Below are positions 1 through 7,633 of a DNA stretch of 64,000 nucleotides, in pieces; the stretch's first letter is position 1, and each line of letters starts with the position of its first letter. The notes under the pieces were generated by a model. That model saw nothing but the letters and a program-made list of their open reading frames with translations. It was not told the DNA's origin and did not search any database. The DNA is from Amycolatopsis sp. MtRt-6 (GTDB lineage: Bacteria > Actinomycetota > Actinomycetes > Mycobacteriales > Pseudonocardiaceae), in the NCBI RefSeq assembly GCF_017308975.1, contig NZ_JADWPD010000012.1, positions 51,496 through 115,495 on the forward strand, read 5' to 3'. Position numbers and translations under genes: made by a program.

Positions 1-4
1 GGGT

Positions 5-67
5 GGTCGTGGGGTTTTTGTTGTTTTTTATATAGTCTACACAACCCCACAACCCCCCCCCACGACC
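5..67. repeat. Imperfect inverted repeat, G/T-rich left and C-rich right
   Basis: A perfect 10-bp arm (GGTCGTGGGG, 5-14) pairs with its complement at 58-67 across 43 nt. The inside is also roughly complementary: G/T runs with GTTGT on the left, C runs with ACAAC on the right. Base composition is unlike the rest of the window (T runs, a TATATAG core, a C9 run). It lies just downstream of the minus-strand thiolase, so it may act as a terminator. Because it is at the very edge it could also be a contig-end artefact. Confidence 0.5.
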
Positions 68-83
68 GGGGCCGCTGGCAGCC

Positions 84-1304
84 TCAGGAAAGGCGCTCGA
101 TGATCAGCGCCATGCCCTGGCCGCCGCCGACGCACATCGTCTCGAGGCCGAACTGCTTGTCGTGGTGCTGCAGGGAATTGATCAGCGTCGACGTGATCCG
201 GGCGCCCGTCATGCCGAACGGGTGGCCCACCGCGATCGCGCCGCCGTTGACGTTCAGCCGGTCCAGCTCGATGCCCAGGTCCTGGTAGGACGGAATGACC
301 TGCGCCGCGAACGCCTCGTTGATCTCGACCAGGTCGATGTCGCCGATCGACAGCCCCGCGCGCGACAGCGCCTGCTTCGACGCCTCGACCGGGCCGTAGC
401 CCATGATCTCCGGCGAAAGCCCGGTGACGCCGGTGGACACGATCCGCGCCAGCGGCGTCAGGCCCAGCTCGCGCGCCTTCGTGTCGGACATGATCACCAG
501 TGCCGCCGCGCCGTCGTTGAGCGCGCAGCAGTTGCCCGCCGTGACGCGGCCGTCGGGGCGGAACACCGGCTTCAGGCCGGAGACGCCTTCCAGGGTGACA
601 CCGGCGCGGGGGCCGTCGTCCTTCGAGACGACCGTGCCGTCCGGCAGCGTCACCGGGGTGATGTCCTTGGCCCAGAAGCCGTCCGCGAGGGCCTTTTCGG
701 CCAGGTTCTGCGAGCGCACGCCGAACTCGTCCATCTCCTCGCGCGTGACGCCCTTCAGCCGCGCCAGGTTCTCCGCGGTCTGGCCCATCGCGATGTAGAC
801 GTCCGGGACGTCACCGGTGGTGCGCGGGTCGGTCCACGAGTCGGCGCCGGACTCGGCGGTCGCCTTCGTGCGCGCCTCGGCGTCGGCGAACAGCGGGTTG
901 TGCGTGTCGGGCCAGGAGTCCGAGCTGCCCTTGCCGAACCGCGAGACCGTCTCGACGCCGGCCGAGATGAAGACGTCGCCCTCGCCTGCCTTGATCGCGT
1001 GGAACGCCATCCGGGTGGTCTGCAGGCTGGAGGAGCAGTACCGGGTGATCGTGCAGCCGGGCAGGTGGTCGTAGCCCAGTTCGACGGCGACCGCGCGGCC
1101 CATGTTGAACCCGGACTCGCCGCCCGGCAGGCCGCAGCCGAGCATCAGGTCGTCGATGTCGGCCGGGTCGAGCTGCGGCACCTTGGCCAGCGCCGCCGCG
1201 ACCATCTGCGCGGTCAGGTCGTCGGGCCGCATGCCGACCAGGGAACCCTTGTTGGCGCGCCCGATCGGGGAGCGCGCGGTGGAGACGATGACGGCTTCAG
1301 GCAT
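84..1304 (-). CDS. Acetyl-CoA acyltransferase (thiolase family)
   Basis: A 406-residue thiolase, which condenses or cleaves acyl-CoA esters in fatty-acid or steroid side-chain metabolism. Visible family marks are the nucleophile Cys90 in the RYCSSSLQT motif, the NEAFAAQ segment, GGAIAVGHPFGMTGAR and the C-terminal CVGGGQG with the second cysteine. The start is taken at the ATG reading MPEAVIVST, which matches the usual family N-terminus. A GAGGA lies 11 nt upstream; a second in-frame ATG four codons earlier is less likely. It has no co-directional partner inside the window except the small secreted gene upstream. Its place next to cbs matches fadA3 (Rv1074c) of M. tuberculosis. Substrate chain length cannot be told from sequence. 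Confidence 0.93.
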   Translation of the reverse strand: MPEAVIVSTARSPIGRANKGSLVGMRPDDLTAQMVAAALAKVPQLDPADIDDLMLGCGLPGGESGFNMGRAVAVELGYDHLPGCTITRYCSSSLQTTRMAFHAIKAGEGDVFISAGVETVSRFGKGSSDSWPDTHNPLFADAEARTKATAESGADSWTDPRTTGDVPDVYIAMGQTAENLARLKGVTREEMDEFGVRSQNLAEKALADGFWAKDITPVTLPDGTVVSKDDGPRAGVTLEGVSGLKPVFRPDGRVTAGNCCALNDGAAALVIMSDTKARELGLTPLARIVSTGVTGLSPEIMGYGPVEASKQALSRAGLSIGDIDLVEINEAFAAQVIPSYQDLGIELDRLNVNGGAIAVGHPFGMTGARITSTLINSLQHHDKQFGLETMCVGGGQGMALIIERLS

Positions 1305-1331
1305 GACGGGACACATCCTCGTATCGCGAGC

Positions 1332-1345
1332 TAAGCAGTTGCTCA
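1332..1345. promoter_or_regulatory. Candidate operator upstream of the thiolase
   Basis: TAAGCAGTTGCTCA is a near-perfect palindrome of the form TnAGCA-GT-TGCTnA, 28 nt upstream of the thiolase start. TetR-type regulators of acyl-CoA genes in actinobacteria often use sites of this size, but no regulator gene is adjacent. This is inference from symmetry and position only. Confidence 0.35.
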
Positions 1346-1426
1346 CCATACTGCCGGGTACGGCGGCCGGGAGAAAGCCGGAGCGGCTGTGAGGTTGTCC
1401 GGCACCCCGGACTCCGGATCTGCCGC

Positions 1427-1711
1427 CTAGTTGCTGTCGCACCGCCAGGTGACCTGCCAGTGGCCGGGGCCGCCTCCCCAGCCCACGGCCGTGACCCCCC
1501 GGGCCCGGAACCCGTACTTGTTCACGCACTTCGCGTCGGCGGCCGGCCGGGTGTCCGCCTCCAGTGCGGCGTGCGACGGCTGAGTGCTGCTGGTGATGCT
1601 GGACGGGATGTCGAAATTGGTGCTCTCGGCACTGGCCGGCGTCGTCCCGAGAGCGAGCAGGGCCAGCACGGCCCCGGTCATCCCGGTGATCCAGCGGGTT
1701 GCGGTGCGCAT
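1427..1711 (-). CDS. Small secreted protein of unknown function
   Basis: A 94-residue protein with a clear Sec signal peptide: a basic N-terminus, a hydrophobic stretch at about residues 11-22 and an ASA cleavage site near residue 28. The mature part of about 66 residues has two cysteines, one near the middle (AKCVNKYG) and one near the end (TWRCDSN), which could form a disulfide. GGAGGT lies upstream of the ATG at good spacing. It runs in the same direction as the thiolase, 122 bp upstream of it. I do not recognise the family. The signal peptide, the ribosome binding site and the actinobacterial codon use make it a convincing gene. Confidence 0.75.
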   Translation of the reverse strand: MRTATRWITGMTGAVLALLALGTTPASAESTNFDIPSSITSSTQPSHAALEADTRPAADAKCVNKYGFRARGVTAVGWGGGPGHWQVTWRCDSN

Positions 1712-1839
1712 GGTCTACCTCCGGTGGGAGCGGCGGAATCGCAGGGACGACGCTCCCAGCGAGGCGCCTGCGCGGGCACCCGCACGAAGCCAGGATTTGT
1801 TGCGTGGATTCCGGGTTCCCCGACTGGCAGGATCACCCT

Positions 1840-2787
1840 GTGGGGAACCGGCTCGAGCGGGTGCTGCGGACCAGGACCATCGTGCTGTGGGGCGCCGGGC
1901 TGCTGGTGGTGGCCGGGGTCGCCGCGGCGGCGCTGCTGACGCTGCTGGGCGGCGGCCGCCCGGAGGACTCGGCCCGGCTCGACGCGCTGAGGACCGCGGC
2001 CAACATCGTCGTCGGCACCGGGGGTGCCGCCGCCCTGCTGCTCGCCGCGCGGCGGCAGCGGTCGGCCGAGCTGGACCTGGTGCAGAAGGACCACGACGCC
2101 ACCGAACGCCGGGTCACCGAGATCTACGGCAAGGCCGCCGACCAGCTGGGCAGCGACAAGGCCCCGGTCCGCCTCGCCGGTCTCTACGCGCTGGAACGGC
2201 TGGCCGCCGGGTACGCCGAGCACCGGCAGACCATCGTCAACGTCCTCTGTGCCTACCTGCGGATGCCGTACAAGCACAGCGAGAAGAACGCCGAAGAGCT
2301 GCAGGTGCGCAAGACCGCGCAGCGGATCCTGCTGCTGCACCTGCGGCCTAGCTCCGCGGCGCAGCCGAACGAAGCCTTCTGGCCGGACATCGACCTCGAC
2401 TTCTCGGGGGCGAGGCTGGTCGGGCTGACCCTGACGCACTGCTCGATCCGGTCGATCACCTGCTACGACGCGGAGTTTCTCGAACTGACGTCGTTTCGGG
2501 GCACCGAATTCCGCACCAAGGCCGACTTCAACAAGGCGGAATTCAAGGGCCGTGCCGATTTCCGCGGAACCGTTTTCGGCGGCGAACGCGAGAGCTTCAA
2601 CGGCGCCGTTTTCGCTGGTCCCGCCGATTTTGGCACCAAGTCGGCGGCCCGGCTCGCCGGCGCGCGGGCCAAGCAGGGGTTTCCGCGGACCTGGCCGCCG
2701 GGCTGGGAAGAACGGCCGGGCCCCGACGAGGACGGCCTGCGGGAATTGACACGAAAGGATGAACCCGGGCAACCGGCGGGCCGATAG
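1840..2787 (+). CDS. Pentapeptide-repeat membrane protein
   Basis: A protein of about 315 residues starting at GTG after AGGA with 7-nt spacing; earlier in-frame codons lack a ribosome binding site and are poor in sequence. Two hydrophobic segments lie near residues 11-34 and 48-66. A cytoplasmic part follows (HDATERRVTEIYGKAADQLG, then a helical stretch). The C-terminal third has pentapeptide-like repeats of the A(D/N)FxxxxF type (TSFRGTEF, ADFNKAEF, ADFRGTVF), which fold as a right-handed beta-helix. Such proteins are common in Actinobacteria and of unknown role. It is separated from its neighbours and probably transcribed alone. Confidence 0.8.
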   Translation: MGNRLERVLRTRTIVLWGAGLLVVAGVAAAALLTLLGGGRPEDSARLDALRTAANIVVGTGGAAALLLAARRQRSAELDLVQKDHDATERRVTEIYGKAADQLGSDKAPVRLAGLYALERLAAGYAEHRQTIVNVLCAYLRMPYKHSEKNAEELQVRKTAQRILLLHLRPSSAAQPNEAFWPDIDLDFSGARLVGLTLTHCSIRSITCYDAEFLELTSFRGTEFRTKADFNKAEFKGRADFRGTVFGGERESFNGAVFAGPADFGTKSAARLAGARAKQGFPRTWPPGWEERPGPDEDGLRELTRKDEPGQPAGR

Positions 2788-2840
2788 GATCGTCCCACCC
2801 GAGAAAGAAGTCGCCATTCCACGCAGGAGGTGAACTGGCG

Positions 2841-2999
2841 ATGATGAAGGTCCAGAACGCTTACTGGACGTCCCTGTCCCTACGGACCGGCTGCACGGCC
2901 ATCGACGCCGGGCGGAACCTCCGGGACGGGATGACGGCTCAGCGTGCAGCGGCCCTCGGGCCGGTACCGGTGCGGACGAGCGGCTTGGTGGCCGCCTGA
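2841..2999 (+). CDS. Possible small protein, 52 residues
   Basis: The ATG is preceded by AGGAGGTGA, the best Shine-Dalgarno sequence in this part of the window, 10 nt from AGGAGG. The product is about 52 residues, with one cysteine (Cys18), an aromatic patch (NAYWTSL) and an Ala/Val-rich tail. It has no signal peptide or transmembrane segment. It starts 53 bp after the pentapeptide-repeat gene and could be co-transcribed with it. I do not recognise any family. The short length and GC-rich context mean it could be spurious; the ribosome binding site is the main support. Confidence 0.4.
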   Translation: MMKVQNAYWTSLSLRTGCTAIDAGRNLRDGMTAQRAAALGPVPVRTSGLVAA

Positions 3000-3227
3000 G
3001 GTCCCCGCCGGGCGGCCCGGCCCCGCGCTCGCTGCCCGGCATCGCCGACGCGCACCCGGAGCTCGCCCGGTGTCAGGCCCTGCTGAGTAGACAACGCCAC
3101 GGGGCCACCCGTTGCTGATCCGGCCAAAAGCAGGCCGCCCCCCAGGGCGGCACGTAACCGGTGCTCCACGGCCATTCGGCCGTGACTGTGGTCGGACCAG
3201 CGACGATCGGCACAGTAGGCTGGTGTC

Positions 3228-4598
3228 GTGGAGTACGCAGAGCACATCGCAGACCTCGTGGGCAACACCCCGCTGGTCAAGCTGAACTCGTTGGCCAAGG
3301 GGCTCAAGCCGCTCGTGCTGGCCAAGGTCGAGTACCTGAACCCGGGTGGCTCGGTCAAGGACCGGATCGCGCTGCGCATGATCGAGGCCGCCGAAGCTTC
3401 CGGCGAGCTGCGCCCGGGCGGCACGATCGTCGAGCCGACGTCCGGCAACACCGGCGTCGGGCTGGCCATGGTCGCCCAGCGCAAGGGCTACCAGTGCGTG
3501 TTCGTCTGCCCGGACAAGGTCAGCGAAGACAAGCGCAACGTGCTCAAGGCGTACGGCGCCCGCGTCGTGGTGTGCCCGACGGCGGTGCCGCCCGAGCACC
3601 CGGACTCCTACTACAACGTCTCCGACCGCCTGGTCCGCGAGATCGAGGGCGCCTGGAAGCCCAACCAGTACGCCAACCCGCAGAACCCGGAGAGCCACTA
3701 CCACTCGACCGGCCCCGAGCTGTGGAAGCAGACGGACGGGAAGATCACGCACTTCGTCGCGGGCGTCGGCACCGGCGGCACGATCTCCGGCACCGGCAGG
3801 TACCTCAAGGAGGTCAGCGACGGCGCCGTGCAGGTCGTCGGCGCCGACCCGGAGGGCTCGGTCTACTCCGGCGGCAGCGGCCGCCCGTACCTGGTCGAAG
3901 GTGTCGGCGAGGACTTCTGGCCGGACACCTACGACCGCGGCATCGCCGACGAGATCATCCCGGTCTCCGACGCCGACTCCTTCCAGGTCACCCGCCGCCT
4001 CGCGCTGGAGGAGGGCCTGCTGGTCGGCGGCTCCTGCGGGATGGCCGTCGCCGCCGCGCTGAAGCTCGCCGAGCGGCTCACCGAGGACGACGTCGTGGTC
4101 GTGCTGCTGCCCGACGGCGGCCGCGGCTACCTCACGAAGGTGTTCAACGACACGTGGATGTCGTCCTACGGCTTCCTGCCGCCCGACTCCTCGGGCGCGA
4201 CGGTCGCCGACGTGCTCACGAAGAAGAGCGGCTCGCTGCCCGATCTGGTGCACTCTCACCCGAACGAGACCGTCGCCGAGGCCATCGCGATCCTCTCCGA
4301 ATTCGGCGTGAGCCAGATGCCCGTCGTCAGCGCGGAGCCACCGGTGATGGCGGCCGAGGTCGTCGGCGCCGTCAACGAGCGTGACCTGCTCGACGCCCTG
4401 TTCACCGGCAAGGCGCAGCTGGCCGACCGGCTCGAGCAGCACATGTCCCCGCCGCTGCCGACGATCGGCGGCAGCGAGCAGGTGGGCGCGGCGATGACCG
4501 CCCTCGAAGGGGCCGACGGCGCGCTCGTGCTGGTCGACGGCAAGCCGGCCGGCGTCGTCACCCGGCACGACCTCCTGGGCTTCCTGGCCGGTCGCTGA
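3228..4598 (+). CDS. cbs: Cystathionine beta-synthase
   Basis: A PLP enzyme of 456 residues that joins homocysteine and serine into cystathionine, the first step of reverse transsulfuration. The PLP lysine is Lys44 in NPGGSVKDR. The phosphate-binding and substrate loops are PTSGNTGVGLA and GVGTGGTISGTG. Two CBS domains fill the last 120 or so residues, as in the mycobacterial enzyme (Rv1077). There is no N-terminal haem-binding extension. The start is a GTG giving MEYAEHIADLVGNTPL, the usual family N-terminus. The gene for the second step, metB, lies 3 kb downstream, with the Pra-like and two small membrane protein genes in between, so the pathway is encoded locally. Confidence 0.96.
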   Translation: MEYAEHIADLVGNTPLVKLNSLAKGLKPLVLAKVEYLNPGGSVKDRIALRMIEAAEASGELRPGGTIVEPTSGNTGVGLAMVAQRKGYQCVFVCPDKVSEDKRNVLKAYGARVVVCPTAVPPEHPDSYYNVSDRLVREIEGAWKPNQYANPQNPESHYHSTGPELWKQTDGKITHFVAGVGTGGTISGTGRYLKEVSDGAVQVVGADPEGSVYSGGSGRPYLVEGVGEDFWPDTYDRGIADEIIPVSDADSFQVTRRLALEEGLLVGGSCGMAVAAALKLAERLTEDDVVVVLLPDGGRGYLTKVFNDTWMSSYGFLPPDSSGATVADVLTKKSGSLPDLVHSHPNETVAEAIAILSEFGVSQMPVVSAEPPVMAAEVVGAVNERDLLDALFTGKAQLADRLEQHMSPPLPTIGGSEQVGAAMTALEGADGALVLVDGKPAGVVTRHDLLGFLAGR

Positions 4599-4628
4599 CC
4601 GAGCCTCAAGAAGGACTTAATCGGCGGA

Positions 4629-4660
4629 CCCGGCAGGGGCGTTACGAGCGCCCTGCCGGG
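4629..4660 (+). terminator. Hairpin after cbs
   Basis: CCCGGCAGGG pairs with CCCTGCCGGG, extended by a CG pair with one bulged G and a 7-nt loop. It starts 30 nt after the cbs stop. There is no T run, as is usual for GC-rich actinobacterial terminators. Confidence 0.6.
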
Positions 4661-4725
4661 CGATCCGATAGCGTGGGCGCGAGTAGAACACTTTCGCGTC
4701 CTCGTCAAGGGGGTTCAAGACCCAC

Positions 4726-6345
4726 ATGAGTGCACCGCAGCCACCGAACCAGCCGTGGGGTGGCGGCCAGCCACCTCAGGGCCCGCCGAGTGGCCCCCAG
4801 CCGCAGCAGGACCCGTTCGGCAGCCCGGAACCGACCCAGGTCGTCCAGCCCGCCCAGTCCCAGGGCGGTTCCCCGTTCGGGGAGACGCCGGAGCCGACCC
4901 AGGTCGTCCAGCCGGTCCAGCCGGGTGACGGCGGGGCGGGCGCGACCCAGGCCATGCCGCCGGTCGACGCGAACGCGACCCAGATGGTGAGCCCGGTCGG
5001 CGGCGGCGACGCCCCGGTCGCGGACTCGACGCAGCTGGTGCCCCCGGGCTCCCAGCCGCCGGCGATCCCGTACACCCCGCCGCCGAGCGCGGCCGACAAC
5101 CCGGCCGCGGCCTTCGGCCAGCAGCCCGGTGGTTACGGCCAGCAGCCGGGCGGGTTCGGGCAGCAGCCGGGTGGTTATGGGCAGCAGCAGGGCTTCGGCC
5201 AGCCGGGGCAGCCGGGTCAGCCGCCGCAGGGCTTCGGCGCTCCCGGCTTCGGGCAGCAGCCCGGCTTCGGCGGCCAGCCGCCGCAGTTCGGCGGCTCGGC
5301 CGGGGGTGGCAACGCCCTGTTCGGCTACATCGCCGGTGGCGTGGTCGCCGTGCTGGGCCTGGTCGCGCTGATCTACTCGTTCAGCTACATGGGCGACGCG
5401 AGCGACTACTCGGCGATCTTCGACCGCGCTCCGGACCAGGCGGCGATCCAGCGGGTGCTCGACGCGGCCGGGCTCATCGGCCCGGGCCTGGTCTGGTTCT
5501 ACGTGATCATGATCCTGCTGGGCTCGCTGATCGCGCTGGCCGGCGGTGTCGGGCTGGCGCTCGCCGGCAAGCTGGGTGGGCTCAAGAAGTTCGTCCCGAT
5601 CGCGATCGTCGCGGGTGGCGCGCTGCTCACGATCTTCGCTCTGCTGCTGAAGATCGGCATGACGCCGAACGCCGAGACGCTCGCGCAGGCGTCCGCGTCC
5701 GAAAAGGACACTTTCGGCCTCGGGCTGCCGCCGCTGATCCTCGGCGTCCTCATCCTCATCGCCGGCGTCCTCGGACTGGTCCCGGCGACGCAGCAGTTCG
5801 TCGGCCTCGGCGACGGCGGTGCCGCGCCGGGCGGGCCGCAGGGCTTCGGCGGACCGCCGCAGGGCTTCGGTGGCCCTCCGGGCGGGTACGGCCAGCCGGG
5901 TGGGTTCGGCCAGCCGGGCCAGCCCGGTGGCTACGGCCAGCCGGGTCAGGGTTACGGCCAGCCGGGTCAGCCGGGCGGCTTCGGTCAGCCGGGCGGGCCC
6001 AACCCGTCCAGCGGCGGGTTCCCGCAGCCGGGCCAGCCGGGCGGGTACGGCCAGCCGGGTCAGCCCGGTGGGGCCAACCCGTCGAGCGGGGGTTTCCCGC
6101 AGCCGGGGCAGCCGGGTGGGTACGGCCAGCCGGGCGGCTTCGGTCAGCCGGGCCAGCCGGGCGAGTACGGCCAGCCGGGACAGCCGGGCGGGTACGGCCA
6201 GCCTGGTCAGCCGGGTCAGGGTTACGGCCAGCCGGGCCAGCCAGGCCAGCCGCCGCAGGGCTGGGGCCAGCCGCCGGGCCAGCAGGGCCCGCCGAGCGGT
6301 GGCTTCGGCCAGCCGGGGCAGCCCCCGCAGCAGCAGCAATGGTGA
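4726..6345 (+). CDS. Pra-like proline/glycine/glutamine-rich membrane protein
   Basis: A 539-residue protein. The N-terminal 200 residues are rich in Pro, Gln and Gly (QPGGYGQQ-type repeats and PTQVVQP motifs). The central part has about four transmembrane segments (near 205-225, 260-285, 290-310 and 335-355). The C-terminal 170 residues are again low-complexity GQPGQPGGYGQP repeats. This layout and the place between cbs and metB match the proline-rich antigen Pra (Rv1078). The low-complexity tails probably face the cytoplasm or the cell wall; the function of the family is not settled. A GGGGG stretch lies upstream of the ATG. The repeats also produce a long meaningless open frame on the other strand. 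Confidence 0.85.
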   Translation: MSAPQPPNQPWGGGQPPQGPPSGPQPQQDPFGSPEPTQVVQPAQSQGGSPFGETPEPTQVVQPVQPGDGGAGATQAMPPVDANATQMVSPVGGGDAPVADSTQLVPPGSQPPAIPYTPPPSAADNPAAAFGQQPGGYGQQPGGFGQQPGGYGQQQGFGQPGQPGQPPQGFGAPGFGQQPGFGGQPPQFGGSAGGGNALFGYIAGGVVAVLGLVALIYSFSYMGDASDYSAIFDRAPDQAAIQRVLDAAGLIGPGLVWFYVIMILLGSLIALAGGVGLALAGKLGGLKKFVPIAIVAGGALLTIFALLLKIGMTPNAETLAQASASEKDTFGLGLPPLILGVLILIAGVLGLVPATQQFVGLGDGGAAPGGPQGFGGPPQGFGGPPGGYGQPGGFGQPGQPGGYGQPGQGYGQPGQPGGFGQPGGPNPSSGGFPQPGQPGGYGQPGQPGGANPSSGGFPQPGQPGGYGQPGGFGQPGQPGEYGQPGQPGGYGQPGQPGQGYGQPGQPGQPPQGWGQPPGQQGPPSGGFGQPGQPPQQQQW

Positions 6346-6360
6346 ACTAGCGCACCTCTT

Positions 6361-6393
6361 CGTGCCCCGGAGCCGATTCGGCTCCGGGGCACG
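6361..6393 (+). terminator. Hairpin terminator after the Pra-like gene
   Basis: A perfect 15-bp stem (CGTGCCCCGGAGCCG and its complement) with a 3-nt ATT loop, 15 nt after the stop codon. The length and perfection make it a convincing terminator despite the lack of a T run. Confidence 0.75.
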
Positions 6394-6606
6394 CTGCATT
6401 CATGGCGGGATTCGCAATTGTCCGAAGAGGACAATGGGGTGGATATCAGCACGGCCCGTGACCGCGTGACAGGATTTCTGCCGCTACCGTACAAAAATGA
6501 TCTTGGGTTCCGCCGTCCGGCCGAATTCCGTTCTTTTTCGGGACCGCTTCCGGGAATTCCCACTAGGGTGAGCGCCGTCGTCCCGCGCTCGGCTGATGGG
6601 GGAGTT

Positions 6607-7152
6607 GTGACCGGTCCGCACGGATATCCGGTGTCGCGTTCGCATTCGTATTCATCGACTCGGCCATCCGGAGTAACGGCGGTCCTCGCCGCGCTGCTCG
6701 GATTTCCGGCCGCGGTCGCCGCCGGGTACGTGCCGGTCAAGATCTTCCTCGACATGCCCGCCGAATTCAGCCTCGGCGCGTTGCCCACCTGGGTGCTGGT
6801 GGACCTGGCCGGGTACGTCGTCGCGGGCCTCGTGCTGCTCCTCGGTTCCCTGGCGACGCTGTTCCGCGCGACGGCGGGCGCGGTCCTGCTCGGCCTCGGC
6901 GCGCTCCTGGCCATCGGCGCCCTGCTGACCGAGCCGATGTCGGTGGGTGTGCCCCCGGCCCGCTTCGTCGACGCGATGTTCACCCACGGCGGGTTCGCCA
7001 TGGTCGACCGCGTCGGCCTCGCCGCGCTGGCGGTGCTGGTGCTGGTGCTGGCGTTCCTGCCGCCGACGTTCCGGTACCTGCGCTACCGCACGTCGGTGCT
7101 GCCGGTGCTGTCCGGCCAGGGTGCCTACTCGTCCTCGTCGCGGAGCTGGTGA
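6607..7152 (+). CDS. Integral membrane protein, four predicted helices
   Basis: About 181 residues from the GTG at 6607. Hydrophobic segments lie near residues 23-45, 62-85, 90-110 and 135-155, followed by a Ser-rich C-terminus. An upstream in-frame GTG at 6568 is also possible, since the GGGGGAG before 6607 is very close to the start. The stop overlaps the start of the next gene (TGATG), so the two are translationally coupled. I do not recognise the family. The pair probably forms a small membrane protein operon inserted between pra and metB. Confidence 0.7.
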   Translation: MTGPHGYPVSRSHSYSSTRPSGVTAVLAALLGFPAAVAAGYVPVKIFLDMPAEFSLGALPTWVLVDLAGYVVAGLVLLLGSLATLFRATAGAVLLGLGALLAIGALLTEPMSVGVPPARFVDAMFTHGGFAMVDRVGLAALAVLVLVLAFLPPTFRYLRYRTSVLPVLSGQGAYSSSSRSW

Positions 7153-7583
7153 TGGACGTCGCAGCACCGCCGAAGCCCGGCGCGGCGACCGCGATCACGG
7201 CCGGGGTGCTCGCCGTGCTCGGCGGCCTGTGGTTCCTGACGGGCATCTTCTGGTGGAGCCTCGTCTACGGCTTCGGGCAGCAGGACCTGCTGGTCCCCGG
7301 CCAGATCACCGACGCGGTCATCGGCCTGCTCCTCCTGCTCGGCGGAACCTCGCTGCTCGCGCGCGTGGAGGCGGGCCGCGTGCTGTGCCTGGTGGCCGCG
7401 GTCCTCGGGCTGGTCGCGCCGATCGTCGGCCTCGCGCTCCGCCACCAGCGCATCCTCTTCATCGTGGGCGGGCCCACGGGCATCGATCCCGATGCGCCGC
7501 GCGCGATCGTCATCGCGGTGCCGTTTGTGGCCCTGCTGGTGCTGGCGGCCCTGCCGGCCACCCGCCGCTGGACCCGGCTCTGA
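7152..7583 (+). CDS. Small integral membrane protein
   Basis: About 143 residues with four hydrophobic segments (near 14-36, 50-70, 78-98 and 115-137). The ATG overlaps the stop of the preceding gene, and GGAG lies 6 nt upstream; a GTG one codon earlier is the alternative. The coupling says the two products are made together and may form a complex. There is no recognisable family motif. Confidence 0.7.
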   Translation: MDVAAPPKPGAATAITAGVLAVLGGLWFLTGIFWWSLVYGFGQQDLLVPGQITDAVIGLLLLLGGTSLLARVEAGRVLCLVAAVLGLVAPIVGLALRHQRILFIVGGPTGIDPDAPRAIVIAVPFVALLVLAALPATRRWTRL

Positions 7584-7633
7584 GATCCATCCCACCTGAC
7601 GGGAATGTCGGAGGCGGCCCGTACGCTGAACCA

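Noticed and set aside
162..1334. Plus-strand open frame opposite the thiolase
   Set aside because: The thiolase motifs on the minus strand are unambiguous; the plus frame is Arg-rich and has no motif.
2939..3175. Minus-strand frame starting like a signal peptide upstream of cbs
   Set aside because: No ribosome binding site, basic low-quality C-terminus, and it overlaps the short plus-strand frame with a better start signal.
4705..6399. Long minus-strand open frame rich in Arg, Leu and Ala opposite the Pra-like gene
   Set aside because: It mirrors the Gly-Gln-Pro repeats of the plus-strand gene and has no independent start signal or family.
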